Assembly (NCBI GenBank): GCA_002497905.1
Contig: DAFJ01000073.1
Coordinates: 1 to 64,000, forward strand
Direction: 5' to 3'
Length of the DNA stretch: 64,000 bases
From: Euryarchaeota archaeon UBA251
GTDB taxonomy: Archaea > Thermoplasmatota > Poseidoniia > Poseidoniales > Thalassarchaeaceae
Within the stretch, counting starts at the first letter, position 1. The number at the start of each line of letters is the position of its first letter. The notes below the pieces were generated by a model. That model ran no database searches. It was not told the origin of the DNA and saw only the letters and a program-made list of their open reading frames with translations. This document shows, piece by piece, positions 16,958 to 26,446 of this stretch. The position numbers and the translations under genes were made by a program.

Positions 16958-17938
16958 CTACAAAAGGTCACTTACAGCCTCTCGTTCACTGAGGAGTGCC
17001 GCTACATTTTCATCGATTTTCGCCTGTGCGAATGTGTCAACCGAAAGGTCGTCAACCACAATCACCTCTCCACCTTCACATCGACATGGGAAACTAAACA
17101 CAATCCCCTCGGGTACTCCATACCAGCCCTCTGAAGGGAGTGCGACGGAAACAATGCGTCCATCTGACCCTTGCCACCAATCGCGCATATGGTCTACAGC
17201 AGCCGAAGCAGCAGATGCGGCGGAAGATGCTCCACGAGCCATGATAATCGCCTTTCCACGTGTTGAGACAGTATTGAGGAATTCACCTTGAAGCCATTCT
17301 TCATCGAATACTTCAGTCGCTGATTTGCCACCAATTGTCGCCATCGAGGGGTCAGGGTACATCGTATTGGCATGATTTCCCCAAATGAATACGTCTTGAA
17401 CTTCTGAGGCTGGAACGCCGGCACGTTCTGCCATTTGTCCGACCGCGCGATTTTGGTCGAGGCGAGTCATAGCTGTGAACTGCCGAGGAGGGATGCTTGG
17501 TGCATTTGCAGAGGCAATTAGTGCATTGGTATTGCACGGGTTGCCAACAGTAATCACCTTCACCTTGCGAGAAGCTACAGCATCAATTGCCTTGCCTTGA
17601 CCTACGAAGATTGGTCCATTGGCAGCGACAAGATCGGATCGATCCATGTCCTTAGTTCTCGGGCGTGATCCGACAAGGAAGATTGCATCTGCTTCGTTGA
17701 ATGCAACTTCTGCGTTATCCGTGCCTACGATGTCGTGCACCAGTGGAAATGCAGAGTCCCTTAGTTCCATGATTACGCCCTCGAGACGCTGCATTCCAGG
17801 GGGGATTTCCAGTAGCTGAAGAATTACTGGCTGATTGGATCCAAAGCAATCACCGCTTGCGATTCGCCACAATAAGGCGTATCCAATGTTTCCAGCCGCT
17901 CCAGTGACGGCAACTCGTATAGGCGCTTGAGTTGTCAT
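16958..17938 (-). CDS. mdh: Malate dehydrogenase
   Basis: Interconverts malate and oxaloacetate in the TCA cycle. 326 residues. The N-terminal Rossmann motif is [19 protein letters not shown], and LLEIPP ending strand 2 favours NAD over NADP. The mobile loop [13 protein letters not shown] contains the arginine that specifies malate rather than lactate, and [21 protein letters not shown] and [11 protein letters not shown] carry the substrate Arg and catalytic His. The sequence resembles the cytosolic/Thermus-type MDH group rather than the LDH-like MDH common in other archaea. Divergent from the CPBP gene. Confidence 0.95.
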   Translation of the reverse strand: MTTQAPIRVAVTGAAGNIGYALLWRIASGDCFGSNQPVILQLLEIPPGMQRLEGVIMELRDSAFPLVHDIVGTDNAEVAFNEADAIFLVGSRPRTKDMDRSDLVAANGPIFVGQGKAIDAVASRKVKVITVGNPCNTNALIASANAPSIPPRQFTAMTRLDQNRAVGQMAERAGVPASEVQDVFIWGNHANTMYPDPSMATIGGKSATEVFDEEWLQGEFLNTVSTRGKAIIMARGASSAASAASAAVDHMRDWWQGSDGRIVSVALPSEGWYGVPEGIVFSFPCRCEGGEVIVVDDLSVDTFAQAKIDENVAALLSEREAVSDLL

Positions 17939-18008
17939 GCCCGCGAATGCTGAGGTTCCGTCTATGACGATTGCCCCACCGTAATGCGGATTATTGAAAG
18001 GGCCCTAG

Positions 18009-18749
18009 GTGTCAGAGAGGATTGTGGATATCGGTCCAAAAAAGCCGATGTGGGCATTATTACTCCTAATTCCTGCTCCTTCAATAGGTGTCCTTGCAAA
18101 TGGTGTACTTGCAGAATCTGATATTGCTGTATATGCTCTGATTGGGCTTGTCATCTGGATGATTTGCAAGGTATGGATTGTAGCATTCCCAGCATTCTGG
18201 CATCGGCGATTCGATCAGGGTGAATTCGGGTTCTCACCTCTTGCTGAGGATTCAGGCCTACGGCCGTGGTTGGAGGGGATTCTACTTGGGGGGGCACTTT
18301 CAACAGTACTCTTCGTAACTTTCCTTGCAGCAAGGCCTCATATCAATCTCGTAGAGATAGGTGCGTCTATTCGAGAAGTAGGCCTCGATTCTTGGCCCAA
18401 AGTGATTGCAGCCATCCTATTCTGGGTCTTCATCAATAGCGTTGTTGAGGAGTATGTGTATCGTTGGTTTATCACAAATCAGGCGGCTTCAATCATAGGA
18501 GATTATCCAATTCGTGTTGGGGCGATTTCAGTTGTTGCGTTCACACTTCATCATTTTGTGGCAGTGGCCCTCGTTGCTCCATCATTGTGGATAGCCTTGC
18601 TCGCTGCTGCTGCTGTCGCTATAGGGGGTGCGGCATTTTCCTTCCTTTATCATCGTCACAGTTCCATTTGGCCAGCATGGGCGTGTCATGCGATTCTCGA
18701 TGTGGTTGTCTTTGGGGGCGTTGCATGGATTGCTCTTGTCGCGACATGA
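18009..18749 (+). CDS. CPBP-family intramembrane metalloprotease
   Basis: 246 residues with about seven hydrophobic helices. CPBP (Rce1/Abi) motifs are E147-E148-x3-R152 (EEYVYRW), the FTLHHF histidines 181/182 and a third motif His227 in CHAILD. These form the intramembrane metal site. Substrate unknown; related proteins process CAAX-like or bacteriocin-type peptides. GTG start at 18009, chosen because the frame opens there and the membrane topology is complete. It precedes etfBA by about 75 bases, with no obvious functional link. Confidence 0.85.
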   Translation: MSERIVDIGPKKPMWALLLLIPAPSIGVLANGVLAESDIAVYALIGLVIWMICKVWIVAFPAFWHRRFDQGEFGFSPLAEDSGLRPWLEGILLGGALSTVLFVTFLAARPHINLVEIGASIREVGLDSWPKVIAAILFWVFINSVVEEYVYRWFITNQAASIIGDYPIRVGAISVVAFTLHHFVAVALVAPSLWIALLAAAAVAIGGAAFSFLYHRHSSIWPAWACHAILDVVVFGGVAWIALVAT

Positions 18750-18823
18750 GCTAAGAATTCTGAATACATAGAGTTCAAATGCCGGTTTCAGATGGCTGCA
18801 AATATTCCGATTGGGAAGTGTTG

Positions 18824-19648
18824 ATGATGGATTTTGTTGTGCTGTTGAAGCAGGTTCCCAAGCCGAAGGAGATGCGCGTAACCGCTGAAGGCACATTGGA
18901 CCGTGCATCCGCTCCAAGTCAGATCAATCAGGACTGTCAGCATGCTCTTGAGATGGCTCTCTCGATGAAGGACGCCTATGGTGGCCGCGTAGTGGTCGTA
19001 TCTATGGGTCCTCCGAATTTCCAGATGTCTCACATTACCGCGATGGAGCGCGGAGTGGATGAAACAGTACTTCTCTCCGATCGAAAACTCGGTGGTTCTG
19101 ATACTTGGGCTACAGGATACGCTCTTTCTGGGACTCTCAAGCATATTGGTTACAGTTCAGAGCGTAATGATTGGCTTGTCATGGGCGGTCGTCAGACTAC
19201 CGACGGAGATACTGCACACGTACCAAGTCAAGTCGCAGAAAACCTTGGCATACCTCAGGTGACTCTTGTAGAGACCTGTGAGATTATGGATGGTTCGGCA
19301 AAGGTTCGTCGAATCGTCGAAGGTGGTAGTATGGATCTAAGTATGCCACTACCTTGTATGCTTTCCATTGCACCGACAGCCGCTCCTCTACGTGGCCGTA
19401 ACATGAAGGCAGCAGTTGCTGTCAAGAAGCATGTCACAAAGGACCAACGTGGCAAAGACACATTCAAGGAAGGTGCGCCAATATTCCGACTTCTTTCAGC
19501 AGATGATGTTGAACTTGAAGGCACGAAAATCGGCCTTGCTGGATCTCCAACGATAGTTGCTGCTGCTCCAAGGGTAGAGAAAGCCTCTCGTGATCTTCAG
19601 TTAACCGATTCTGATGGCCTAATTGGCGTCGTGGAGGGATGGCAATGA
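18824..19648 (+). CDS. etfB: Electron transfer flavoprotein beta subunit
   Basis: 274 residues from ATG 18824. The family N-terminus DFVVLLKQVPKPKEMRV is followed by NQDCQHALEMALSMKD, VVVSMGPP, the MERGVDETVLLSD segment and QTTDGDTAHVPSQVAENLG (AMP-binding region). It forms a heterodimer with EtfA carrying FAD and accepts electrons from acyl-CoA dehydrogenases or similar dehydrogenases for delivery to quinone. The frame extends 15 codons upstream without family similarity. The 3' end overlaps etfA. Confidence 0.93.
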   Translation: MMDFVVLLKQVPKPKEMRVTAEGTLDRASAPSQINQDCQHALEMALSMKDAYGGRVVVVSMGPPNFQMSHITAMERGVDETVLLSDRKLGGSDTWATGYALSGTLKHIGYSSERNDWLVMGGRQTTDGDTAHVPSQVAENLGIPQVTLVETCEIMDGSAKVRRIVEGGSMDLSMPLPCMLSIAPTAAPLRGRNMKAAVAVKKHVTKDQRGKDTFKEGAPIFRLLSADDVELEGTKIGLAGSPTIVAAAPRVEKASRDLQLTDSDGLIGVVEGWQ

Positions 19649-20748
19649 GTGACTGGCCAGAGGACGCAACTGTTCAGAGGTTCAGTGATGCTACTTCGTC
19701 AGAAGGAGTCATGGTCTTCGCAGAAATGGTGGATGGGCATCTTCTCAATGTTGGCCGAGAACTAATGGGGCCAGGGCGCGAGATGGCAGATCATCTAGGC
19801 GTAACTCTCTCTGCCGTTCTCATCCACCATTCTGTAGGTGATGCTCCACAGGATCTCATATCCCTTGGAGCTGACAAGGTGATTGTGGTTGAAGATGCTC
19901 GATTAGAGCATTACACGACCCTCCCATATGCGCGTGCCCTCTCAGATTATCTGACAAATGTACATCGCCCTGAGATTCTCCTCATGGGTGCTACAACGAC
20001 TGGTCGCGATCTTGCTCCACGGGTTGCAAGTCGTGTCGATGCGGGCGTTACAGCCGATTGCACGAAACTAAGCGTCGGTCCATTCTACCACCGCAAGACA
20101 AAATCAGTCACAACTCACATGCTTGAGGCTCATCGACCATCCTTCGGTGAATCGAAGTTAGCCTGTATCATGTCTAACCCCGAACAGTTGTGGGCTCCTG
20201 CAATGGCAACAGCTCGCCCTGGTATTTTCGTTGCTCCTGCGTCCGATTCCTCAAGAACTGGTGATGTGGAGGCCTTTACTCCGGATTGGCAGGATGGAGA
20301 TTTCTCTGTCGAAGTGATGGATGTCCGCAGAGGCGGAGGCGAGCGCGTCGATTTAGGGCACTGCAAGATTGTTGTCGCCGGTGGAATTCCATGTGGACAG
20401 ACTGGGTTCCGAGAAATTCACGATCTTGTTGATGCTCTCAAGGCACAGGGATTGGATGCAGAATGGGGTGCAAGTCGAGCTGCTGTTGATGCAGGTCATG
20501 CGCCAAGCACGCGTCAGATTGGTCAGACTGGTCAGAGCATCCGTCCTCCAGTTTACGTCGCTGTTGCAATTAGTGGTGCACCTCAACACACTGCCGGGAT
20601 GAAGGATAGTGAACGGATTGTTGCAGTAAATACGGATGAATCATGCACGATGGTTCAGTCTGCAGATGCAGCCATCATTGGGGACTACCGCGAAGTTGTT
20701 CCTCAACTTACTGAGAAGGTAAAATCAGGGTTCACTTTTGGCCTCTGA
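19645..20748 (+). CDS. etfA: Electron transfer flavoprotein alpha subunit
   Basis: 367 residues. The N-terminal half is diverged; the C-terminal FAD domain is clear: HCKIVVAGGIP, DAEWGASRAAVDAG, RQIGQTGQSIRPPVYVAVAISGAPQH and IVAVNTDE...SADAAIIGDYREVVPQL. The ATG at 19645 overlaps the etfB stop and lies seven bases after GGAGG (19633-19637), so it is preferred to the ATG at 19639. Works with EtfB; the thiolase at 26.4 kb suggests a role in acyl-CoA oxidation. No ETF-quinone oxidoreductase is in the window. Confidence 0.93.
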   Translation: MSDWPEDATVQRFSDATSSEGVMVFAEMVDGHLLNVGRELMGPGREMADHLGVTLSAVLIHHSVGDAPQDLISLGADKVIVVEDARLEHYTTLPYARALSDYLTNVHRPEILLMGATTTGRDLAPRVASRVDAGVTADCTKLSVGPFYHRKTKSVTTHMLEAHRPSFGESKLACIMSNPEQLWAPAMATARPGIFVAPASDSSRTGDVEAFTPDWQDGDFSVEVMDVRRGGGERVDLGHCKIVVAGGIPCGQTGFREIHDLVDALKAQGLDAEWGASRAAVDAGHAPSTRQIGQTGQSIRPPVYVAVAISGAPQHTAGMKDSERIVAVNTDESCTMVQSADAAIIGDYREVVPQLTEKVKSGFTFGL

Positions 20749-20772
20749 AATCACCTTTGCACTGGTCCAGAA

Positions 20773-22635
20773 TCAATCAACACAATGGCCCATCAATGAG
20801 GCTTTCATAGCCAGATGAATGTGGACTTGATCTATCATTTCAGGAACTCCTGATGCGTAATATCCGTAGGTATCGAATCCCTCACCTACGCTCTGATCTA
20901 TAATTTGTGAACAATCTCCTTGGAAATATACTGGGACGGGTCGATTTGTGTGGCTTTGACCACCATATGGATCTGATTTACTCGGTCCCCAAAAATGCCC
21001 CATTTCCTCCACATTGCCTCCAAGTGTGAGATTCAAAGCGTTGTCGTTTCGAATTAATTCTGGGAAACTATCAGTCAGTGTCAGATAGTGGTCATGATCT
21101 GCAGTGACTACTAACATATTTCTTTCCCAACCTCCGTTCTGTTCTATCCAATCAACAACTGTTGCGACTGCCTTGTCAAAATCGATGACTGAACCGATTA
21201 AAGCATCCAAATTGTTGGAATGGGCGGCCCAATCGATGTCGCCAGATTCAATCGTTAAGAAAAATCCCTGTTCATCATCTCCACAGGCCTCTAACATACT
21301 TGCTGACATTTCAGCAAGAGTTGGATTTTCATCGCGTTCTTTTAGGATATATTCCTCTTTTGTAAGTGGTCCGTAATCTCTGGAAATATCCGATGGAGGG
21401 CCATTTTTGAGATTGAGCCCCCATCCCGTTTGATCATAAGAACCATTGGCGCCTGAATATGGAAGATTGGCTTGTCCTATCCCTCCATACAATCCCAAGA
21501 TTTTCCCATCAGATGCACTATCATATGCTGATGTTACAGAATGAAGAGTATCTGCTGAATTTGGGCTGTTAAGTAGTAGAGTATTGTTCGAGTTCGATGT
21601 AAATTCATCGAGATATGATGAAGGTACATAGAAATCGCTAACATGGGAATTTGGGTTTCCAGTTCCTAACAATATATTGATTCCATCTGAATTATCATAC
21701 CAAGAGAGTACATCATCACCAACCATTGAATTAGAAATAGATCCATCATGGAAACGATATCGACTGTTTATTTTCGCGAATGCTGAGGCAGGGGTTGCAT
21801 GTGTAATTGGTACATTGGAACTAATTCCTACACACATCCCCTTACCTGAAGCAATATCTCCTAAACTCGGGTTGGCTCGTTCATTTAGATCAACTCCCAC
21901 TGCATTGTAGAAGGTCTTGACACCTGTCATCAGCGTAGTTGCAGTTTGAGCACTATCGGGATAATCATAGGTAATATACAGTGGATCGAAAGAAGTAGAA
22001 TCATCGTTGTGATAGTATCTTGAATCCCACGGAGAAGCCCCTCCAAGATCGGGATCGTATCGAACTAAGTTCGCCCTTGGATCGAACTCAATATCTCGAT
22101 AGTCTTCACTTGCAGTGGGTGTATTGCTTCCAGTATCAACACGTAGGCTATTCTTCTTGGATCCATCAACAGTTGTTGAGTAGGTTGTAGCAATTTGAAA
22201 ACCAGATAATTCTTGCATTGCAAGACCATTTCCTTTACCTGAGGTGTAGAAATCTGTTAGTAAATCCCCCTGGGTACCAGAGTTAATTTGGCTATAAATC
22301 GCTGCAGCTCGAACCATTTCCCACCCCATGCCATCACCAATCATCAGGATGACATTCATGCTGAGGTCACAGTTTCCATCATCTTCAGTAGCATTCGCGA
22401 TGAAATTACGCGCTTTGGGATTGGTACAACCCGTTAGCACGTTGTTTTGGTCTTGATTCTCTTCTATTACGTAATAGCATGAACCATCATCATTGGTTGC
22501 ATTAAGGTTGTAATTGAGTGCAGTAGAATCATTGCACCCATAGATTTCAGATTCTTGATTTTCATCTTCACTGAGGCACCCAATGTAAGGGGACAGCATC
22601 ACAATAACGACCAGTATTGCAACAGTTCTCTGCAT
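20773..22635 (-). CDS. phoA: Secreted/lipid-anchored alkaline phosphatase with Cys-Asp repeats
   Basis: 620 residues. Signal peptide with Cys20 in a lipobox-like IGC. Two 20-odd-residue repeats (about 33-53 and 70-89, each starting GC and ending DDGSC or DDGNC with AxNYN or AxNF inside) come before the enzyme. The phosphatase domain has metal ligand Asp101 (MIGDGMGWE), nucleophile Ser228 (YPDSAQTATTLMTG), IESGDIDWAAHSNN and VVTADHDH. It releases phosphate from organic esters outside the cell. The gene is visibly richer in A/T than its neighbours, suggesting transfer or relaxed codon choice. Monocistronic. Confidence 0.92.
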   Translation of the reverse strand: MQRTVAILVVIVMLSPYIGCLSEDENQESEIYGCNDSTALNYNLNATNDDGSCYYVIEENQDQNNVLTGCTNPKARNFIANATEDDGNCDLSMNVILMIGDGMGWEMVRAAAIYSQINSGTQGDLLTDFYTSGKGNGLAMQELSGFQIATTYSTTVDGSKKNSLRVDTGSNTPTASEDYRDIEFDPRANLVRYDPDLGGASPWDSRYYHNDDSTSFDPLYITYDYPDSAQTATTLMTGVKTFYNAVGVDLNERANPSLGDIASGKGMCVGISSNVPITHATPASAFAKINSRYRFHDGSISNSMVGDDVLSWYDNSDGINILLGTGNPNSHVSDFYVPSSYLDEFTSNSNNTLLLNSPNSADTLHSVTSAYDSASDGKILGLYGGIGQANLPYSGANGSYDQTGWGLNLKNGPPSDISRDYGPLTKEEYILKERDENPTLAEMSASMLEACGDDEQGFFLTIESGDIDWAAHSNNLDALIGSVIDFDKAVATVVDWIEQNGGWERNMLVVTADHDHYLTLTDSFPELIRNDNALNLTLGGNVEEMGHFWGPSKSDPYGGQSHTNRPVPVYFQGDCSQIIDQSVGEGFDTYGYYASGVPEMIDQVHIHLAMKASLMGHCVD

Positions 22636-22715
22636 TAATTACGCGCCTAACCTGAATAGGGATAATCATTCGGATTGTGAAAGCATCCTCATTGAGCCAC
22701 CGGAACTAGGCCGAT

Positions 22716-24386
22716 TCAAGACATACGTTCTAATTGCCAGTCAGTAAGATTCTCAAGAATTACTCTAGCCTCGGATTTTTTGAGTTTTGCGAGGTGCACA
22801 TGGGCGGTAGCATGGTGCTCCATGGCCCGCGTCCTCCCATAATCGATTGAGCCAACCGATTCCATTTCCTTAATTGCCTTCGAGAGCAAGTCCTTGCCAG
22901 ATTCCCCCTTTCCAAAGATTGCGTGAAATGTAGGGAGAGATGCAGGGTCTTGCCTTAGTGCATGAATCGCCATTAGTGTCCGCTTCCCCTCCAATACGTC
23001 ACTTCCAGCAGGCTTACCAAGTGTCTCAGTATCGCCCGTAATGTCGATTATATCGTCCATCAACTGGAAGCAGAGTCCGGTCTCTAGGCCCCACTTTCGA
23101 CAAGCCTCTTGGATATCGGTAGAAGCACCTGCGAGCATAGCTCCAGTCAAAGCACAGGTCTCAAACATGGCTGCTGTCTTTCCACCAATCATCCGAAGAT
23201 ATTCTTCCTCGGATACCAGATCCTCTCGATTCTCGAAATCCATGTCCATTTGTTGTCCTTCTGAGACATTTCGTACCATGCGCCCAATTACCCGTACTAG
23301 ATCTCGCATCATCTCGCCACGTATGTCCTTGGATTCTGCAATCATTTCGAAGGCGAGAGCAAGCATTGCGTCCCCTGCATTGATTGCCGTAGGCATATCG
23401 TAGGCGATATGGACCGCAGGACGCCCTCGTCGAATAGGGTCATTGTCCATTATATCGTCATGGACGAGTGTGAAGTTGTGGATGATTTCAATGGCGGCTC
23501 CAAGGTCGTGATGTCCAGGGTGGTGGTGCCCTACAGCCTCACCTACAAGGCTTGGAAGAACAGCACGAAGTCGCTTCCCTCCACCCTCGATGAGGTGCAT
23601 CATAGCGCCTGCGAGACGTGGCTCAGTACTCTTTTCGATTGCTCGAGCGATACATTGTTCCGCTGCAACCCGATGCCTCTCCATCATTGAGAGTCCTGCA
23701 CGATCTGGCCTTTCTTGAATGAATCGATGGATTACTCCGTCGACATGTTTCGACATATCGTCTATGTCACCCCACCAATCTTTCAGTAGATTGATTCGAA
23801 TCAGATCAAACCAAGGCGCTATTACCAATTCACCATTGTTGTGGGCCTTGACCATGTCTTCAAGTTCGTCTTGAGTTACCCAACGACATTCATCGATTTC
23901 GTTCGGATTAGGATTCGCTTCGACATTTGCTCGAGTCACGAGAATATGATCGATTTCGTGTTCAACCCAAACCTCGTTCATTCGTGCTTCGTACTCCATG
24001 CGTGTAACAAATTGAAGAGATTCCTGAGGTATATTACCCATGGGAATCCCTAATTCCTGTTCCATCTTTCTTACTGCAGCGTTCCTGACACCTGAGGCAT
24101 CATCTGTTTCACGCTCTCCGTTGATATCTAGAGGGTGACTACAGCACGAGTTCGCCCAGACGCCTGGGAAGGTAATTTTGTCACTGGCTCTTTTTTGGAG
24201 GAGCAGACGGTTTTGGTCATCAAAAATCAGAACGGAGAATGCGCGATGACGCAAGCCTGCACCTCGGTGACAATCCAACTTGCTAGCAGATCCGATGGGC
24301 ATGTCTTCTTCATCTACGAGTATGCACATCTCATCCATCATGTCGGCTTGTTCAGGGTCTTCCCCCTCAAGCACGTCACCAGCCAT
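22716..24386 (-). CDS. idi-ggpS: Fusion: isopentenyl-diphosphate isomerase type I + geranylgeranyl/polyprenyl diphosphate synthase
   Basis: 556 residues in one uninterrupted frame. Residues 1-205 are a Nudix-fold type I Idi: SKLDCHRGAGLRHRAFSVLIF, Cys82 in NSCCSHP and Glu144 in VEHEIDHIL. Residues about 215-556 are a trans-prenyltransferase: GGGKRLR (268-274), first Asp-rich motif DDIMD (310-314), GKTAAMFETC and second Asp-rich motif DDIID (444-448). Phe305, five residues before the first motif, fits a C20 synthase. The protein would convert IPP to DMAPP and extend to GGPP for archaeal lipids. A Met at 211 begins the second domain but no stop precedes it. IPK lies just upstream in the same direction. 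Confidence 0.93.
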   Translation of the reverse strand: MAGDVLEGEDPEQADMMDEMCILVDEEDMPIGSASKLDCHRGAGLRHRAFSVLIFDDQNRLLLQKRASDKITFPGVWANSCCSHPLDINGERETDDASGVRNAAVRKMEQELGIPMGNIPQESLQFVTRMEYEARMNEVWVEHEIDHILVTRANVEANPNPNEIDECRWVTQDELEDMVKAHNNGELVIAPWFDLIRINLLKDWWGDIDDMSKHVDGVIHRFIQERPDRAGLSMMERHRVAAEQCIARAIEKSTEPRLAGAMMHLIEGGGKRLRAVLPSLVGEAVGHHHPGHHDLGAAIEIIHNFTLVHDDIMDNDPIRRGRPAVHIAYDMPTAINAGDAMLALAFEMIAESKDIRGEMMRDLVRVIGRMVRNVSEGQQMDMDFENREDLVSEEEYLRMIGGKTAAMFETCALTGAMLAGASTDIQEACRKWGLETGLCFQLMDDIIDITGDTETLGKPAGSDVLEGKRTLMAIHALRQDPASLPTFHAIFGKGESGKDLLSKAIKEMESVGSIDYGRTRAMEHHATAHVHLAKLKKSEARVILENLTDWQLERMS

Positions 24387-24422
24387 TTTGACTCCCTCTT
24401 TTCTGTCTGCGTTGTTCCCGGG

Positions 24423-25244
24423 TTATAATCGAACGGGAGATTTGAGGATGCGTGTGCCGATTGTGTTCAACCCATTGCATGCATCAACAATACGAGAGGA
24501 GTATCGTCCGTCGACAAACCAAACTTGTGGTACAATTTCTGCGATACTTGCGGCACGCTGGGCCTTGTAGTCGATACCTCCTGTAACATCAATTTCTGAT
24601 TCATGACGTCCTCCAAAGCCGATAGATGAATCCCAAGTGTTGAGTAACGTGGCATCAGGGTGGCCGGGCGGATGTGTAAGAATCCCATCACAATCGGCGA
24701 GACAGAAAATACAGGATTCGACTCCTTCCCATTCTGTCGCAATACGGAACATGAGGTCATCTCCAGAAAGAATCCCGAACCCTTTGTCTCTAACATCGAC
24801 GACATCTCCGTGCGTGATGGTTACAGGAGTCTTACCAAGGAAGTCGAGATTACCTGTGAATTCAGCACCTGTACCGTGTGCCCATTGGTGCGGGTGATGT
24901 GTAATCGCTTTGATTCCATGATCGGACAAAGCTTCTGTTACTAGTTCGTTGAGTGCCATCATATCTCTTTGGACAGCATAAACGGCCTCTTTCTGGTTTG
25001 AAATCCCGTCTTCCTCTCCAAGGTCTGCATTGATTTCCCCTTCATTCAATCGCCATCGTTTCGCCTTCGCATGTCCGAAGGAACCGGCCCCGTGGACGAG
25101 CGAAATCTGCCAACCTTGGTTAACAAGCTGGGCAATTGCTTCTGTCGAAATTTGGATTGAATCATAGTCGGGTTCGCAAAGGCCATTTTTCACAGTGATG
25201 AGACCTCCGCCAAGCTTGATGACGGCTCGTCGTCTCTCGACCAT
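24423..25244 (-). CDS. ipk: Isopentenyl phosphate kinase
   Basis: Phosphorylates isopentenyl phosphate to IPP in the archaeal alternative mevalonate pathway. 273 residues, amino acid kinase fold: VIKLGGGLIT with Lys10, HGAGSFGHAKAKRW with the catalytic His58 that marks IPK, DVVDVRDKGFGILSGDDLM and the C-terminal ADCDGILT...DVTGGIDYKAQRA. It is 36 bases upstream of the Idi-GGPPS fusion on the same strand, so the two genes make IPP, DMAPP and GGPP consecutively. Confidence 0.93.
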   Translation of the reverse strand: MVERRRAVIKLGGGLITVKNGLCEPDYDSIQISTEAIAQLVNQGWQISLVHGAGSFGHAKAKRWRLNEGEINADLGEEDGISNQKEAVYAVQRDMMALNELVTEALSDHGIKAITHHPHQWAHGTGAEFTGNLDFLGKTPVTITHGDVVDVRDKGFGILSGDDLMFRIATEWEGVESCIFCLADCDGILTHPPGHPDATLLNTWDSSIGFGGRHESEIDVTGGIDYKAQRAASIAEIVPQVWFVDGRYSSRIVDACNGLNTIGTRILKSPVRL

Positions 25245-25316
25245 AGCCTTCCCAGGGATTTCTCATTGATGATGGTGCGCACACATATTCATCCGTTCCA
25301 CAGTGTTCGGCAGGGC

Positions 25317-25640
25317 ATGGCGCCCACCATCGATGAGTTCCGGCGATACCTGCAGGCGCGTAGAAACGATCTCGATGCAATCGTTGATCCCGATGAACGT
25401 GAGCGTGTTCGAGTGCGAATAGATGCTGCACTCCAAGAGGCATTAGACTTCTCGGCAGCAGTAGAAATTAGAGAGGAACTCAAGAGTCGAGTATTCGAAG
25501 AAGTTGATTCATCAGCGCGCCTAATTGAAGCCGCTGAATCGAGACCTATTGAGCGCGTAGACGGTGATGGCTGCTCTAAGTGCGATGCTCCGTTAGAGGC
25601 AGACATTGAGTTTTGTCCAGCCTGTGGTCACAGGCCTTGA
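25317..25640 (+). CDS. Small zinc-ribbon protein, hypothetical
   Basis: 107 residues from ATG 25317. A helical, charged N-terminal part (IDEFRRYLQARRNDLDAIV, ERVRVRIDAALQEALDFSAAVEIREELKSRV) precedes a C-terminal zinc ribbon CSKCDAP...CPACGHRP. No catalytic motif. The frame starts earlier at 25266 with no conserved look. It converges on kptA with three bases between stops. Confidence 0.6.
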   Translation: MAPTIDEFRRYLQARRNDLDAIVDPDERERVRVRIDAALQEALDFSAAVEIREELKSRVFEEVDSSARLIEAAESRPIERVDGDGCSKCDAPLEADIEFCPACGHRP

Positions 25641-25643
25641 GGG

Positions 25644-26345
25644 TCATTCTTCTTCGTCCCATTGAGCTACGTGGTGAGCTAGGTCATCATGATCTTCTTC
25701 GATTCGATCGAGATACTGTGGCGCGACCTTCTCTGCGAGATATACTGTGGTGCCTGCACGCCAGACTGAGTCGCCGTCTGCAATCATACGAGCAGTATCA
25801 ATCTCGAGAATAATGGGTCGCTTCAATTTCTTTCCTCCAAGGCGGCCTGCTTCTACTGCCTTGTCGATTGTTTGTGAGAGGTGGACGTGGCTTCGGTCTC
25901 CAGGTAGTAGGCCAATATCCATCAAGACCTCAAGCTCGTCGTCCCCACAGGGGAAGTAGAGGGCGTTGGGAATATTGTCGGTAGGTAGGTCAAGTTCAAT
26001 CTCAACCGTGTGTCCATAGGTTGCTCGAACTGTATTGCCACGGACCTCGTATCGTCCCTTCCCATCACACTCGGCTACAGCCTTGATGTGGTGCGGGCGT
26101 AACCAGCGGCCAAACCTTCGCTGCTCCTTGTCACGCAGAGCCTCTACGAATTCACGGATATCTACCCAGCCGTTGATGTCCATTTCAAGGCCGTAACGGT
26201 CCGGGTCGTGTCTACATACTCGAGCGAGCCGCCGACCTAGATTTTCTCTTTCGCCTGTACGCATGATGAATTTCCCTTCGGAATTGCATACGGGGCAGAG
26301 GTTGTCGTCAGAGAAGTAGCCGTGGACGTTGCATTCACGAATCAT
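25644..26345 (-). CDS. kptA: RNA 2'-phosphotransferase KptA/Tpt1 with N-terminal zinc finger
   Basis: Removes a 2'-phosphate from RNA using NAD, or ADP-ribosylates RNA ends. 233 residues. Short zinc knuckle at the start (CNVHGYFSDDNLCPVC), then the Tpt1 core: LGRRLARVCRHDPDRYGL, NGWVDIREFVEAL, the GRYEVRGNTVRATYGH segment, RSHVHLSQTIDKAVEAGRL and RPIILEIDTARM. The conserved Arg-His-Arg-Arg set appears present. The zinc knuckle is a common archaeal addition. RtcB ligation leaves no 2'-phosphate, so another RNA substrate is likely. Confidence 0.9.
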   Translation of the reverse strand: MIRECNVHGYFSDDNLCPVCNSEGKFIMRTGERENLGRRLARVCRHDPDRYGLEMDINGWVDIREFVEALRDKEQRRFGRWLRPHHIKAVAECDGKGRYEVRGNTVRATYGHTVEIELDLPTDNIPNALYFPCGDDELEVLMDIGLLPGDRSHVHLSQTIDKAVEAGRLGGKKLKRPIILEIDTARMIADGDSVWRAGTTVYLAEKVAPQYLDRIEEDHDDLAHHVAQWDEEE

Positions 26346-26446
26346 GGGAACGAATCCTGCGAATCCTTGGCCATAGATAAGACGATTGCATCCCTTTGCT
26401 TGACTTTATTCGGCATATTCATTCGACGCGGTGTTGCCCCAAGTCC

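Noticed and set aside
25289..25606. 105-codon minus-strand Ser-rich frame
   Set aside because: Antisense to the small zinc-ribbon gene; Ser/Arg-rich composition is typical of shadow frames here.
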